A DNA stretch of 64,000 bases. It comes from Vibrio proteolyticus NBRC 13287. Lineage in GTDB: Bacteria > Pseudomonadota > Gammaproteobacteria > Enterobacterales > Vibrionaceae. Of this stretch, positions 26,186 through 36,677 are shown piece after piece. Both the position numbers and the translations under genes were made by a program. Position 1 is the first letter of the stretch; each line of letters begins with the position of its first letter. The notes beneath the pieces were generated by a model. That model was given only the letters and a program-made list of their open reading frames with translations. It was not told where the DNA came from and ran no database searches. Location of the stretch: NCBI RefSeq assembly GCF_000467125.1, contig NZ_BATJ01000001.1, positions 531,946 to 595,945 on the forward strand. The letters run 5' to 3'.

Positions 26186-27348
26186 GACCCCTCCTGAACC
26201 TCATACAGCGCATCAAACTGCGCCGTAAGACAATGCGCCACCGCGAGCGGCCGCTGCGCTTTGAGGAACGACAAACGGTTAAACACCAGTGATTGCACTA
26301 AATCGGTGTAACTCATCCCTTCCCGGGCCAGATCATGGCAAACCAAGCTAATCTGATTGCCTTGCGGACGTTTCAAATCAGGCTTCGGATTGGTTTCCAG
26401 CACGTATAACTGGCCGCGTGTGTCCATACGCAGGTCTACGCGAACCAGAGTTTGTAGCCCAAGCTGACGGAAAATCTTTTGACCAATCACCGCCAGTTGG
26501 CTACGCAGCGGTTCCTCGTCAACCGCCACTAGGCGATCTTGAGTGATAGGCTTTACGTCCATAGAGGTAAAGATGGGCTCATCCGCTGCCAGCAACCTCT
26601 CGGTGATCGAAAATGCCAGCGGTGTTGAAGACTGGGTTAATCGACCCTCTTTGAATACATACTCACCCGCTACCGCGACCACAAATTCACGTCCGGCAAG
26701 AAACGGCTCTATCATCACCGTGTGGCTGGTCGCCAGCCGCACTTTTTCTACTACGGCTGCCAGCTCCCGGCGGTCAAACACCGGATAGACGTGAATCGAA
26801 GCGCGTCCGGAGACCGGTTTCACAATAAAGCCATCGTTGAAACGCCCGGCAATGGCATCAATGGCAGCCTGTTTGTCCGGCGCCTCAAACGCTTCATCGA
26901 TCCCCACCGTGACAAACGGCGCCGTCGGCAGACCGGCAGCAGTGATCTCATGCTTGAACAGATGCTTGTTGTCGAGCACACCGGCGGTCATTGGCGAATG
27001 TCCGACGTAAGGCACCCCAAGCATCTCTAGGGTCGACGGCAAATGACACATGGCATCGAATCCTTGCAGACCACCGCTGTTGGTGATCACCAGATCGATC
27101 TGCTTTTCCCGCAACTGCTGCGCCAACTCGATGTCTTCAGCCAACACCTCGACGTGTTGAAAACCGGACTCCATCAGTGCACAGGCGATATCGTGCGCCA
27201 CCGCGGCGTAGGTTTTACTCGAGCGCGGGCTGAGGTTTTCAAAAATAAAACTGCTGGTGTGGGACTTGTCCCCGCCATGAATGACCGCCACCTTGAGATG
27301 TTGGCGGATCCACTCCAGTTGTGTTGGCGAAAAAACCGCGTGCGTCAT
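26182..27348 (-). CDS. D-Ala-D-Ala ligase-like ATP-grasp enzyme inside the T6SS array
   Basis: A 388-residue ATP-grasp ligase. KVAVIHGGDKSHTSSFIFE resembles the opening of Ddl, GVPYVGHSPMTAGVLDNKH matches the Ddl Y-loop/substrate region, and FIVKPVSGRASIHV and LYVLETNPKPDLKRP cover the ATP- and Mg-binding strands. Ddl has an EVNTxPG loop at that last position, so the acceptor specificity probably differs. It should form an amide bond between a carboxylate and an amino acid at ATP cost. The normal ddl gene is expected elsewhere, so this is probably not essential cell-wall synthesis. It overlaps the solute-binding protein by 4 nt. A 135-bp gap separates it from clpV; that gap contains a 6-bp hairpin (27460-27475) without a T-tract. 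Confidence 0.75.
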   Translation of the reverse strand: MTHAVFSPTQLEWIRQHLKVAVIHGGDKSHTSSFIFENLSPRSSKTYAAVAHDIACALMESGFQHVEVLAEDIELAQQLREKQIDLVITNSGGLQGFDAMCHLPSTLEMLGVPYVGHSPMTAGVLDNKHLFKHEITAAGLPTAPFVTVGIDEAFEAPDKQAAIDAIAGRFNDGFIVKPVSGRASIHVYPVFDRRELAAVVEKVRLATSHTVMIEPFLAGREFVVAVAGEYVFKEGRLTQSSTPLAFSITERLLAADEPIFTSMDVKPITQDRLVAVDEEPLRSQLAVIGQKIFRQLGLQTLVRVDLRMDTRGQLYVLETNPKPDLKRPQGNQISLVCHDLAREGMSYTDLVQSLVFNRLSFLKAQRPLAVAHCLTAQFDALYEVQEGS

Positions 27349-27483
27349 GTCCTTTATACCTGTCGTTTGTGCTGCTCAATGCGCCGGACACTTAAGGTCG
27401 GCGGTGGCAGCAATTGGTATTCTGGTTATTGTTTGTATTGGAGTTGTGTTTGCTGATGCGGATGGCTCGCCATCCACACTCCG

Positions 27484-30081
27484 TCAGTCAATGTGAATCT
27501 CGAAACGGCCCTCTTCCACCGTAACCAAGACGGCCTGAACGGGCTTGTTTTCACTCATGCGAACAATGCATTGGTTGGCCAGCTCCGGCATCAGTTGTCG
27601 GTTGATCAATTGCTCCACCGCACGAGCACCAGTTTCCGGAGACTGGTTCATGGCAACCAACTGCTCAACGACCTCCGGCTGATAGTCAAAACGGGCGCCG
27701 TAATGCTCAGCAACCCGTTTGCGGATCCGCTTGAGTGACAAGGTCGCGATTTGCGCCATCTCCTCATCATTGAGTGGGAAGTACGGTACAATGGTCGCAC
27801 GGCCCAAAAACGCAGGTTTGAAGAATTGCTGCAACTCGGGAAAGATTGCCTGGGTCAGTTGCGGAATCGAAGGACGGCCGTTTACGCAGGCATTCACCAC
27901 CGCACTGTCCGCCGCGTTCGACGTCATGATGATGATGGTGTTACGGAAATCTATTTCACGGCCTTCGCTGTCCGAAATAGAGCCTTTGTCGAAGATCTGG
28001 TAGAAAATGTCGTGCACGCCCGGATGGGCTTTTTCCATTTCATCCAGCAGCAATACGGAATACGGGTTTTTGCGGACAGCTTCGGTCAGCACCCCGCCTT
28101 TGCCATAGCCGACGTAACCAGCGGGTGATCCCAGCAGCATCGAGACTTTGTGCTCTTCTTTGAATTCGGTCATATTGATGGTGGTGATATTGCGTTCCCC
28201 GCCGTACAAAAGGTCGGTCAGCGCGAGAGCTGTTTCGGTTTTTCCGACCCCGCTCGGGCCACACATCAGAAATACACCGACCGGTTTACGCGGATCCGTC
28301 AGTCCGGCGCGCGCCATGCGAATCGCTTGAGAGATTTCTGCAATCGGCGTTACCTGACCAATCACGCGCTCACCAATGTGTGACTCAAGATGCATCAGGC
28401 GTTTCACTTCCGCACTCAGCATGTTGCCCACCGGGATGCCGGTCCACAGCGCCACCACTTCCGCGATGGTCTGCTGTGTTACCTGAGGTAACACCAGCGG
28501 CTGTTCACCCTGTATGTCGCGCAGTTGCGCCATATTTTCCGCCAGTTGCGCTCGCTCAGCGGCGGTATTCAGATCCTCTCCCGCCAGAAATTGCTCATCC
28601 AGCCGGGTTTGCAACGCCAAAATCGTCTCTACCAGTTGCGTTTCCTGCTGCCAGCGACCTTCAATCTCCTGATACTGAGCAGCCAGCGCTTCACGACGTT
28701 GGCGCGCCTCATCCAGGCGTGGATGTTCAATCGACCACAGCGCCGCTTCATGGCTTAGAGTGTCGATTTCGTTGTCAGCATAACGAATTTGTTCTGCGAT
28801 GGATTCCATCTGACGCGGGGTGGCGCTCTGGCTCAGGCCAATACGTGAACATGCGGTATCCAGCAGACTGATGGCTTTGTCTGGCAGTTTGCGCTCCGGC
28901 AGGTAGCGTACCGACAGCGATACCGCTGCATCGATCGCTTCCTGCATCACTTTAACGTTGTGGTGTTGCTCCAGGCTCTTTTTCACACCGCGCAGCATAT
29001 GTACTGCGTCTTCTTCACTCGGCTCACCAACCGCCACCACCTGAAAACGGCGAGTCAGTGCGGCGTCCGATTCAAAATACTGTTTGTATTCCGCCCAGGT
29101 CGTTGCGGCCAGTGAACGGAACTCACCACGCGCAAGCGCCGGTTTGAGGATGTTGGCCGCATCATTTTGTCCGGCGGCGCCCCCGGCCCCAATCAAGGTA
29201 TGCGCTTCGTCAATGAACATGATGATCGGCGTGCCGGACTGCTTGATCTCGTTAATTACGTCTTTGAGGCGGTTTTCAAATTCGCCTTTAATGCTGGCGC
29301 CCGCCTGAAGCAGCGACAAATCCAGACTCCGCAATTCCACGTTCGCCAGCGCTGGCGGGACATTCCCCTCCACTATTTGCTGGGCCAGACCTTCAACAAT
29401 CGCGGTTTTACCGACCCCTGGGTCACCGACCAGAATTGGGCTGTTCTGACGGCGGCGGCACAAAATATCAATCGCTTTGCGGATTTCATCGCCGCGTCCG
29501 GAAATCGGATCGAGGCGGCCATCGCGCGCAGCTTGTGTCAGGTTCTGCGAATATTTGTCCAGTGCCGGGGTCACCACCTCTCCCTTAGCTGGCGCACTAT
29601 CGATTGAACGCTCACCCGGCACACTGATGGCCAGCGACTGGCTGCGCAGCCATTCTGACGACAACATGGCGACCCACTGGCTAAGCAAGCCGTTATACGC
29701 CCCCTGATCGAGACGCTGCTTCAGGATCATCAGCAGATGAAACTCATTCACGCTCAGTTGTTGCTGGTTGAGTGACGCAATCATCCAGGCGTCTTTCAAC
29801 AGCTCGACCAGTTGGGGAGATAACGATGGCGAGGCATCATTGCCACGTGGCAATCCGGACAGATGATCGCTGAGCCCTTCAAGCAGCGGCTCTTTGGCAA
29901 GCGACGCTTGTACCAGAGCACTTTCCCAGCCTTTCGCCTGTTGCAACAGCGGCAAAAACCAGTGTTGCGGTTCAATGGCGAAATGGCCGCGGCTGACACA
30001 CTCACCCGCCGCAGCCTCAAGGGCGCTTTTGAGCTCTGGGGTCAGCCTTTTGACCAGGCTTTGCAGTTCAATATTGATCAT
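27484..30081 (-). CDS. tssH: T6SS ATPase TssH (ClpV)
   Basis: An 865-residue AAA+ Clp/Hsp100 ATPase that disassembles contracted TssB/TssC sheaths for re-use. It has an N-terminal Clp repeat domain (about 1-150), the first AAA domain with Walker [16 protein letters not shown] and Walker [11 protein letters not shown], a coiled-coil middle region, and the second AAA domain with [14 protein letters not shown] and [11 protein letters not shown]. The [20 protein letters not shown] start is of ClpV type. It begins 8 bp after tssG. Confidence 0.95.
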   Translation of the reverse strand: MINIELQSLVKRLTPELKSALEAAAGECVSRGHFAIEPQHWFLPLLQQAKGWESALVQASLAKEPLLEGLSDHLSGLPRGNDASPSLSPQLVELLKDAWMIASLNQQQLSVNEFHLLMILKQRLDQGAYNGLLSQWVAMLSSEWLRSQSLAISVPGERSIDSAPAKGEVVTPALDKYSQNLTQAARDGRLDPISGRGDEIRKAIDILCRRRQNSPILVGDPGVGKTAIVEGLAQQIVEGNVPPALANVELRSLDLSLLQAGASIKGEFENRLKDVINEIKQSGTPIIMFIDEAHTLIGAGGAAGQNDAANILKPALARGEFRSLAATTWAEYKQYFESDAALTRRFQVVAVGEPSEEDAVHMLRGVKKSLEQHHNVKVMQEAIDAAVSLSVRYLPERKLPDKAISLLDTACSRIGLSQSATPRQMESIAEQIRYADNEIDTLSHEAALWSIEHPRLDEARQRREALAAQYQEIEGRWQQETQLVETILALQTRLDEQFLAGEDLNTAAERAQLAENMAQLRDIQGEQPLVLPQVTQQTIAEVVALWTGIPVGNMLSAEVKRLMHLESHIGERVIGQVTPIAEISQAIRMARAGLTDPRKPVGVFLMCGPSGVGKTETALALTDLLYGGERNITTINMTEFKEEHKVSMLLGSPAGYVGYGKGGVLTEAVRKNPYSVLLLDEMEKAHPGVHDIFYQIFDKGSISDSEGREIDFRNTIIIMTSNAADSAVVNACVNGRPSIPQLTQAIFPELQQFFKPAFLGRATIVPYFPLNDEEMAQIATLSLKRIRKRVAEHYGARFDYQPEVVEQLVAMNQSPETGARAVEQLINRQLMPELANQCIVRMSENKPVQAVLVTVEEGRFEIHID

Positions 30082-30089
30082 GGTCTTTC

Positions 30090-31073
30090 CTAACTTAAGG
30101 TCAGCGGCATTTCGACAAATTGCCGGCGATTGGTTTGATTGTTCATCCAGGCCGACTGGCCAATGCGCAGCGCGCTGTCACTGTGTGAAGACAACCTTAC
30201 TCGCGGCAAATACTGGCTATTTACTTTCATGTACAACGCGTATTTGGTGTTGACGCCCATGTAGCTGCGCACCAGATGGTCCAACGCCCGAATCATGGCC
30301 TTGTCGTGGCGTATCGCCAGATAATGGTTGTAATCCTTGGGGCAGATTTTGATGTTCAGTTTCTGTCCGGCCATCGGCGTGGTTTTACCCACCAGCGCCC
30401 CCATACCGAGCTGACGATTTTGCCCCGCGCCGCCAATCTGTGTCAGAGAGCATGGCGTCAGTGGCAAGTACTCCAGTTCACTGCGTTCAATAGCAAACTC
30501 GGCTGCAAAGTAATCTTCCAGCAGCGCTTTGAGTGTCAGCGGGCACGTCAGCTTCATCCCCAGCAAACCGGTGTATTGAATCAGATGACTGACCGGGATC
30601 GGCGCGTCATCCCCACTTTGTCCGGCCAGATTCGCCAACATGGCGGTGATCGACAGGCGATGCTGATTCCAGCGAAATGACGCTTCCTCGATTTGCGCGG
30701 TCAAGTCGTGTTTCGTCTGCACCTGACAATAGAGGCGGAAATAGCGGTTATTAAAGGTGTCAAAAAAGTCCAGCGGCGCCTGCTCACCCAGGTCAAAGTG
30801 CGCGCTGAGCGCCTCCTTAAACAGTGCGCGAGGCATGGTACTTTGACTGCCCGACAGCGCCGGCAACGAAGTTTTCAGGATGTAGCCCGATGGCGCATCA
30901 ACATCCACCGCCGTGACTTCACTGTGGTAGTAGGCCGGTAGCCACTCCGCACTGAAGCGCACTTGCGGACGACGTCCCGCCAACTGCGCCTGATGCTTAA
31001 ATACCTGCCAGGCTTTTTCCAACGCGACGTTAAACTGGCCGCTCAGCAGACGATTTACAGCAGATTCTTGCAT
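30090..31073 (-). CDS. tssG: T6SS baseplate protein TssG
   Basis: A 327-residue baseplate wedge protein that pairs with TssF. QHHYATG belongs to the upstream gene; in TssG itself the conserved VSHLIQYTGLLG segment and the C-terminal ICPKDYNHYLAI stretch identify it. It overlaps tssF by 19 nt, which is strong evidence for coupling. Confidence 0.9.
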   Translation of the reverse strand: MQESAVNRLLSGQFNVALEKAWQVFKHQAQLAGRRPQVRFSAEWLPAYYHSEVTAVDVDAPSGYILKTSLPALSGSQSTMPRALFKEALSAHFDLGEQAPLDFFDTFNNRYFRLYCQVQTKHDLTAQIEEASFRWNQHRLSITAMLANLAGQSGDDAPIPVSHLIQYTGLLGMKLTCPLTLKALLEDYFAAEFAIERSELEYLPLTPCSLTQIGGAGQNRQLGMGALVGKTTPMAGQKLNIKICPKDYNHYLAIRHDKAMIRALDHLVRSYMGVNTKYALYMKVNSQYLPRVRLSSHSDSALRIGQSAWMNNQTNRRQFVEMPLTLS

Positions 31074-32836
31074 CCGGTTCTCCTCGGAAAGGCCATAAAT
31101 ACCCCGTCCTGACCTTCAAGACAGATATCCACCTGCGTAAAACTGTTAAATCCAGCAAAGTAGGCGAAAAAATGATCCAGCAAGTGACTGAACAACGCGA
31201 TGCCACCGTTCACATTGGCCGGCGCGAGAGTCACGGTGATCTTGGTCCCGTAAGCAAAACAGGTTTTCCCCGACACCCGGATTGGCGCAACGACCTGCTC
31301 TTGTTCGATCTTCTGGACCGAGTCGATGTACAGATGGTTTTGCGCACTCTGGTTATGGTTGTAGAGATCAAACACGTTTTTCAGTGTCTCCGTCGGATTG
31401 TCGGTGCCGAGTATCGCGTGATAGTTAAAATGCAGGTGACACAATAGCGCCCACACATTTTTGTTGGCATCGCGACTTCTGACCGGCAACGACGGGCGAC
31501 GCAGCAATTGCATACGCGCTGGAATAGTCAGTGACTCACGGCAGGTCACGTGACTGTTCACAGGCAGCGAACCGGCGCGCACGCCATCCGTCGCGGTGGC
31601 GCTGACCTGCCACACACGCGGTGAGCCTGTGGCGTAATGATGCTGCGGATCCGCGACTTTGAGGCTACTGTCGAGCACACCACGTTCATGAATGTTCTGC
31701 ACCAGTTGCCAGCGTAACCCGGTGTCAGCCCGGTCAAATTTTTCGCTGTATATCTGCGGCACACAGACGGGGTCACCACTGGTCACATCCAACACCTGAT
31801 CCACAGAGAACAGTTCCAACGCTTTCCCCTGACTGGCATCGAGATGAATGGGGTATTGCTTGTGAAAAAAATCGATCGGCATCGGCTCGGATTCTTGCCG
31901 ATGCAAGTTCACCAGAGGTGTCGAAAACAGTGAGAAATGCTGCGCGTTTAACGTCCGGGACAACTCAACACTCAGCTCTTCGACGAAAACCTGAACCCGG
32001 AATTCGCTGCCTGTCATGCGTGGCAAGGCGTCTCGCACATCCAGACGAAAACCATGAAAACGTTCAGGAAACATGAAAAATTCGGTCAGGAGCTTAAACC
32101 CACCAAAGCTGGCCGCCTGATACGGAAGAACCGTGTCTTCGGCGTCAAAGCCCACCGGACGCAGTGCTTTCGCTCCAAGGTCCACACTGGTCTGATGGTC
32201 ACAGATCCGTACCTGAGCCGTACCGTGCGAGAGCAGATCATACAAACGCAGGACGAAATGGCTGTCCCCTTTGAGGTGCAGGCTCAGAGTTGTAATATCC
32301 AGTGCCGACAAGTCAAAGCCCTCGTCTGTGGCCGCGATGGTCAGTTCAATCATCGCCTTGGCGTTCTCGGCACCGAGCGGTTTGTTCAGTTCAAACGGGG
32401 CAAATGCCACTTCAGCACTGCGAATGGATACCGGCAGCAACTCCACGTTTTGGGTCGAGCGGAATATCACGCTGTTGCCCTGCTCGTCGGCCAGTTCAAA
32501 CTCTGTGCCTGCCGGAACGCGGTGCACCGCGCTGGCGTCCGGCGCAATATCGAAATCCAGCACAGTGTAAGACGGCACCGGACGCAGATAATGCGGAAAC
32601 AATAAACTGACCAGACTTTCGGTCAGCTCCGGGAACGAATCATCTAACCGCTGCTGCAAACGCCCGTTGAGCAATGCAACACTTTCCACCAGACGGGCGA
32701 TTTGTGGATCATCGATGCTGTCTTTGCGGATCCCGATCGCACGCGCCGCGCCCGGATGGCGCGCGGAAAACTGAGTGGCCTCATCACGGATGAAGCGCAG
32801 TTCCTGTTCAAAATACGAGAGCAGAGAATCAGACAA
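31055..32836 (-). CDS. tssF: T6SS baseplate protein TssF
   Basis: A 593-residue baseplate wedge protein (VasA/ImpG family). The N-terminus LLSYFEQELRFIRDEATQFS and the region FPELTESLVSLLFPHYLRPVP are the family signature. It overlaps tssE by 8 nt upstream and tssG by 19 nt downstream. Confidence 0.93.
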   Translation of the reverse strand: MSDSLLSYFEQELRFIRDEATQFSARHPGAARAIGIRKDSIDDPQIARLVESVALLNGRLQQRLDDSFPELTESLVSLLFPHYLRPVPSYTVLDFDIAPDASAVHRVPAGTEFELADEQGNSVIFRSTQNVELLPVSIRSAEVAFAPFELNKPLGAENAKAMIELTIAATDEGFDLSALDITTLSLHLKGDSHFVLRLYDLLSHGTAQVRICDHQTSVDLGAKALRPVGFDAEDTVLPYQAASFGGFKLLTEFFMFPERFHGFRLDVRDALPRMTGSEFRVQVFVEELSVELSRTLNAQHFSLFSTPLVNLHRQESEPMPIDFFHKQYPIHLDASQGKALELFSVDQVLDVTSGDPVCVPQIYSEKFDRADTGLRWQLVQNIHERGVLDSSLKVADPQHHYATGSPRVWQVSATATDGVRAGSLPVNSHVTCRESLTIPARMQLLRRPSLPVRSRDANKNVWALLCHLHFNYHAILGTDNPTETLKNVFDLYNHNQSAQNHLYIDSVQKIEQEQVVAPIRVSGKTCFAYGTKITVTLAPANVNGGIALFSHLLDHFFAYFAGFNSFTQVDICLEGQDGVFMAFPRRTGCKNLL

Positions 32837-33245
32837 GATTCGATTTCCTTACATCTAATTTGTTACTGCTGAGATCCAAAAATGAATCCAACACAATCGC
32901 TTCTTCACCCAGCTCAGAGTGCACCACCGCCGAAAGGCGGAAACACAATTGGTTCTGAGCCGATTTAATCTCCTGAACTTCAATCTCAACCTGGCTGAGA
33001 CGCGGTTCGTACAGGCGGATCAGGCTGGCAATTTCGGCCACAATCACATCGCTGTTGGATTTGCTCTGAGAACGTGCCAGATTGCGCATACCCAGATTGG
33101 TAATGGTGCCTTCAGCGCCATTGTGATCCGTGGGCCAGATCGGTGCCCGGCTGGAAATCAAGGTGCAGACGTTGTCGACAATCGCATCGCGCACACTGTC
33201 GATGTCGTCGTTCCAGGTCTGTGTTAATTTGGCCATCATGCTCAT
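32829..33245 (-). CDS. tssE: T6SS baseplate protein TssE (gp25-like)
   Basis: A 138-residue gp25/lysozyme-like baseplate protein that helps to start sheath polymerisation. SVRDAIVDNVCTLISSRAPIW and TNLGMRNLARS fit the gp25 fold, although the family's EPRL-type motif appears as YEPRLSQVEIEV near residues 93-104. It overlaps tssC2 by 4 nt and tssF by 8 nt. Several in-frame ATGs lie in the first four codons; the first is used. Confidence 0.88.
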   Translation of the reverse strand: MSMMAKLTQTWNDDIDSVRDAIVDNVCTLISSRAPIWPTDHNGAEGTITNLGMRNLARSQSKSNSDVIVAEIASLIRLYEPRLSQVEIEVQEIKSAQNQLCFRLSAVVHSELGEEAIVLDSFLDLSSNKLDVRKSNLV

Positions 33246-34603
33246 GCGTTCGCTCCAATCTCCAAGCCAGACACCGAGGTGGTCAGAACCACCTGGGCAT
33301 CCATCATTTCGTACTGATATTGCGGCTGAAGCATGATGTCGCAGCGATAACGGGTGCGATCCTGTGGCAGTTCTTCAATGCGTACCTGACAGGACTTGAG
33401 CGGATAACGCGCCATGATCGAGTCTTCACCGTAATCCACTTCACTGATGTAGTTCTGCAACCAACGCTCCAGGCTGCGCTTGCAATCTTCCGCACTGTCA
33501 TAGCGGCCGATCTGGTCACGTATCTGAGCCTTGATATAGTGACCAAACCGACACGCCATCAGGTTGGTCTGCAACATACCAAGCTGACGCGCAGCATCGT
33601 CTGGCGCGCGCCACACCGACTGATTGCTGAAAAAACCCTTGTGACCACTCAGGTACAGGCTGGTCAGCGGCACAAATCCCTGATTCGCCCAAAACCCGTC
33701 TTCTTCGCTGTAGAGGTCAACTTTGGCCTGCACCGATTCTGCCCCCGCTACGATGGCGCCATACGACGCGAATTCATCGTACGAGCGCAGAAAGCCAAAC
33801 CAGCTGATGCGATCAAATTCCCGGATCACGTTGCTGGTCAGCAGGTAGGCGCTGTTGCCCCACAGCGCATGCTCTTTGCCCTGAGGCTCATTAAACAGAA
33901 AACCTGCGGGGTACTGCTGATAAGGTGGTCGCTGCAAATATTCCGGCAACACCAGGTAAAGAAAGCGTGCCGATGGTTTGTCGCGCAGCAATTGCCATGA
34001 GGTAAAATCACGACTGTTGAGGATGCGTTCGGCTCTGGCACTGTCGTGCAACTGGCGGCTTTGATCGTCACCAAAAAAGTCTTCATCCACGCCCATGACC
34101 ATCGGACATAAGGCCAGCTCTCCCAGCTCTGACAACAGTTGCAGCGTGTACAAATCGTCATAGCCCAGCTCATCGCCATAATCTGACGTTACCTGGTGAT
34201 CGACCATCACCAAACCAAAAGGCGTGCCCCCTGCAGTATCAAACTCGTTGGCATACAGTTTTTTGTACAGAGCGCTCTGCTTAAGATCGAACGAATAATT
34301 GAGATCGTTTGAAACCCGATCCCAGCTTAAATCCAGCAGTTTGACTTTGACCCGTCGCTGCGACACCGGCAGCGAGGTCAGTGACGTTAATCCCTGCCAC
34401 GACGCTTCAAGCTGCTTAAACTGCGGCGCTTGGATTACGGCGGATAACTGCTCACTGATCGCGCTGTCCAGTTGGGCAATTAGCGCGATCAGACGTGCTT
34501 TGAATTGAGCAGTCGAATCATTTCTGGCACACGTCATCAGTTCCTGCCAGGCCAGGTTCGCAAGCAACGGTGGAATCGCTGTGTTCTGAGGGTGTGTTTT
34601 CAT
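33242..34603 (-). CDS. Second TssC-like (ImpD/TssC2) sheath-family protein
   Basis: A 453-residue relative of the large sheath subunit. It shares the TssC core order with the gene just upstream (FKQLEASWQGLTSL, YKKLYANEFDTAGGTPFGLVMVDHQV, WGNSAYLLTSNVIREF), but is clearly diverged and has a different N-terminus. Second TssC-like genes next to tssC are known from several T6SS clusters, with an unclear role at the sheath base or in assembly. A hairpin separates it from tssC, so expression may be lower. It overlaps tssE by 4 nt. Confidence 0.88.
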   Translation of the reverse strand: MKTHPQNTAIPPLLANLAWQELMTCARNDSTAQFKARLIALIAQLDSAISEQLSAVIQAPQFKQLEASWQGLTSLTSLPVSQRRVKVKLLDLSWDRVSNDLNYSFDLKQSALYKKLYANEFDTAGGTPFGLVMVDHQVTSDYGDELGYDDLYTLQLLSELGELALCPMVMGVDEDFFGDDQSRQLHDSARAERILNSRDFTSWQLLRDKPSARFLYLVLPEYLQRPPYQQYPAGFLFNEPQGKEHALWGNSAYLLTSNVIREFDRISWFGFLRSYDEFASYGAIVAGAESVQAKVDLYSEEDGFWANQGFVPLTSLYLSGHKGFFSNQSVWRAPDDAARQLGMLQTNLMACRFGHYIKAQIRDQIGRYDSAEDCKRSLERWLQNYISEVDYGEDSIMARYPLKSCQVRIEELPQDRTRYRCDIMLQPQYQYEMMDAQVVLTTSVSGLEIGANA

Positions 34604-34622
34604 CGACTGCTCAATTTAAAAC

Positions 34623-34648
34623 ATTCGGAGGCGGGGTAGCCTCCGAAT
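34623..34648 (-). promoter_or_regulatory. Intercistronic hairpin between tssC and tssC2
   Basis: Perfect 10-bp stem ATTCGGAGGC (34623-34632) / GCCTCCGAAT (34639-34648), six-base loop. Leftward it is followed by GTTTT, so it could be a partial terminator that lowers expression of the genes after tssC, or a stabiliser of the hcp-tssBC message. Confidence 0.65.
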
Positions 34649-34652
34649 CGGA

Positions 34653-36134
34653 TTAACCCGGAATGTTGGCTACCATACGCAATGAGGTAGTCAGCTCTTC
34701 CATTTGTAGCCATGGACGCAGGTAAGCCACTGCCGAGTAGGCTCCCGGACGGCCGGCCTGCTCTTCCACCGTGACCTTGGCTTCCACCAGCGGATGACGC
34801 GCTTTGGCTTCATTGCCGATGGCATTCGGGTTCACGTATTGATGAATCCAGGTGTTGAGATCTTTCTCAACATCGTTTGGATCCAGGTTTGAGCCAATAC
34901 GATCACGCCCCATCACTTTGAGGTATTGAGCGATACGGCTGCTGGCCATGGTGTATGGCAGACGGGCTGAAATTGCCGCATTCGCCGTCGCATCGGCGTC
35001 GGCGTATGTCTTCGGTTTCTGTGTGGTCTGTGCGCCCATGAACACTGCATAGTTGGTGTTTTTGTAGTGCACCAGCGGCAAGAAGCCGAGATCGCTGAGC
35101 TCTTTCTCACGCTCATCGGTCAGGTTGACCTGTGTCGGACACTGCTGCAGTAAATCACCCGCGTCGGAGTAGTAGGTGAAGTTCGGCAGATTTTCGACTT
35201 TACCGCCGTTTTCCGTGCCGCGAATCGCGGTACACCAGCCGTACTGGGTGTAAGCCTGAGTCAGCAGCAGACCGAAGTCATACGCCGCATTGCTCCAGAC
35301 AAAGTCGCTGTCTGATGTGACGATTTGCTGGCCATTTTCACGGGTTTTCAGCTCTTCAAAGTCGAACGATTTCACTGGCACCGTCGCTGCACCGTACGGC
35401 AGGCGAGCCATGGTTTTTGGTAGCGTCAATGCGACATAGCGCGAGTCATCACTGGCGCGGAAAGCATTCCAGCTGGCGTAAGCCGGGGAGTCGAAACCCG
35501 CCGCAACGGGTTTACCGTCGGCAAACGTGGCAAACGAGTTAAAATCGAACATGCTGGCATTCGCCGCGGCAATGAATGGCGCATGAGAAGCAGACGCCAC
35601 CTCGCCCATGTAACGTAGCAGCGCCACATCTTCGTCACCGTAGCCAAACTCGTAGTCACCCAGCAGTGCACCGTATGGTTGCCCGCCCGCAGTGCCGAAC
35701 TCCTCCTGATACACCATAGTGAAAAAGCGGCTGCGATCGATCGCTGGCGCGTCTTCGAACTGCTCCAACAGCTCGTCTTTGGTGTAATCGGCCAGCTTGA
35801 TCTTCAGATCCGGACCGAGTTCGCTGTTCTTTACCAGTTTCTGCAGACCCAACCAGGTACCTTCCAGTTTCTGAAAGTCGTTGTTTTGCATCACTGAAGA
35901 AAGCTGCTCTGAGATCTTTGCATCCAGCGCGTTGATGGCTTTTTCAATCGTCAGAGTGAGGTTTTTATCCCAGGTCACTGTGCCTTCCATCACCTGCGAC
36001 GTCAGAATGCTCAGCAGTTCTTTGGTGGTGTCCACCGGCGTTTGCGCCGTGGCTGAGATCGCCCGATCCAGAAAACTCAGTGACGTTTCAGCTTCCGCCG
36101 TGCCCTGTGTGGCGGTTTGTTGTTCAACAGACAT
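34653..36134 (-). CDS. tssC: T6SS sheath large subunit TssC (VipB)
   Basis: A 493-residue contractile sheath subunit that forms heterodimers with TssB. KLEGTWLGLQKLVKNSELG, VYQEEFGTAGGQPYGALLGDY and SRIAQYLKVMGRDRIGS are diagnostic. The start overlaps the tssB stop by one base, which fits 1:1 synthesis. Confidence 0.95.
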   Translation of the reverse strand: MSVEQQTATQGTAEAETSLSFLDRAISATAQTPVDTTKELLSILTSQVMEGTVTWDKNLTLTIEKAINALDAKISEQLSSVMQNNDFQKLEGTWLGLQKLVKNSELGPDLKIKLADYTKDELLEQFEDAPAIDRSRFFTMVYQEEFGTAGGQPYGALLGDYEFGYGDEDVALLRYMGEVASASHAPFIAAANASMFDFNSFATFADGKPVAAGFDSPAYASWNAFRASDDSRYVALTLPKTMARLPYGAATVPVKSFDFEELKTRENGQQIVTSDSDFVWSNAAYDFGLLLTQAYTQYGWCTAIRGTENGGKVENLPNFTYYSDAGDLLQQCPTQVNLTDEREKELSDLGFLPLVHYKNTNYAVFMGAQTTQKPKTYADADATANAAISARLPYTMASSRIAQYLKVMGRDRIGSNLDPNDVEKDLNTWIHQYVNPNAIGNEAKARHPLVEAKVTVEEQAGRPGAYSAVAYLRPWLQMEELTTSLRMVANIPG

Positions 36135-36643
36135 TATTCCGCTCCCTCTTTTTCCAGACCCAGTTCCTGCGCAAGCCCTTGGATGGCATCCGCACTTTGC
36201 AGCACTTCCTTCAGCAAACGCTCCAGATCACGCGAACGATCCGCTTTGCTCAACAGTACTTTCAGTTGGTTACGTGTTTCAACCAGTTGTTTCAGCGGAT
36301 CAATCTGTTCAACCAGATTCTCCGGGTGGAAATCTTTCATCGAGCGGAAGCTCAAATTCACTTCAAACTGGCTGTCATCGTTAGCCAGTTTGTTATCAAC
36401 TTTGTAAGAAAGACGTGGGTGGATGGTGCCCATCACGGTATCAAAATTGTCTTTGTCGATACCGGTAAACTCACGCTCTTCAAGATCCACTTTTTCCGAT
36501 TCTGGTTTGTGGCCGGAGAAGTCACCGATCACGCCGACCACGAACGGCAGCTCTTTAGTCTCGACTGCGCCATTCGTCTCAACATCGTAAGTAATGCTGA
36601 CGCGGTTTTTACTGACGCGTTTATGTTGTGAATTCAATGCCAT
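36134..36643 (-). CDS. tssB: T6SS sheath small subunit TssB (VipA)
   Basis: A 169-residue sheath subunit. NRVSITYDVETNGAVETKELPFVVGVIGDFSG is reflected in the short motifs VSITYDVETNG and LPFVVGVIGDFSG, and DNKLANDDSQFEVNLSFRSM and FHPENLVEQI follow as in VipA. It is coupled to tssC and lies 67 bp after hcp across a stable hairpin. Confidence 0.95.
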   Translation of the reverse strand: MALNSQHKRVSKNRVSITYDVETNGAVETKELPFVVGVIGDFSGHKPESEKVDLEEREFTGIDKDNFDTVMGTIHPRLSYKVDNKLANDDSQFEVNLSFRSMKDFHPENLVEQIDPLKQLVETRNQLKVLLSKADRSRDLERLLKEVLQSADAIQGLAQELGLEKEGAE

Positions 36644-36677
36644 AACGGTGTCCTAGTTAAGAATTTGCATCGGGGAA

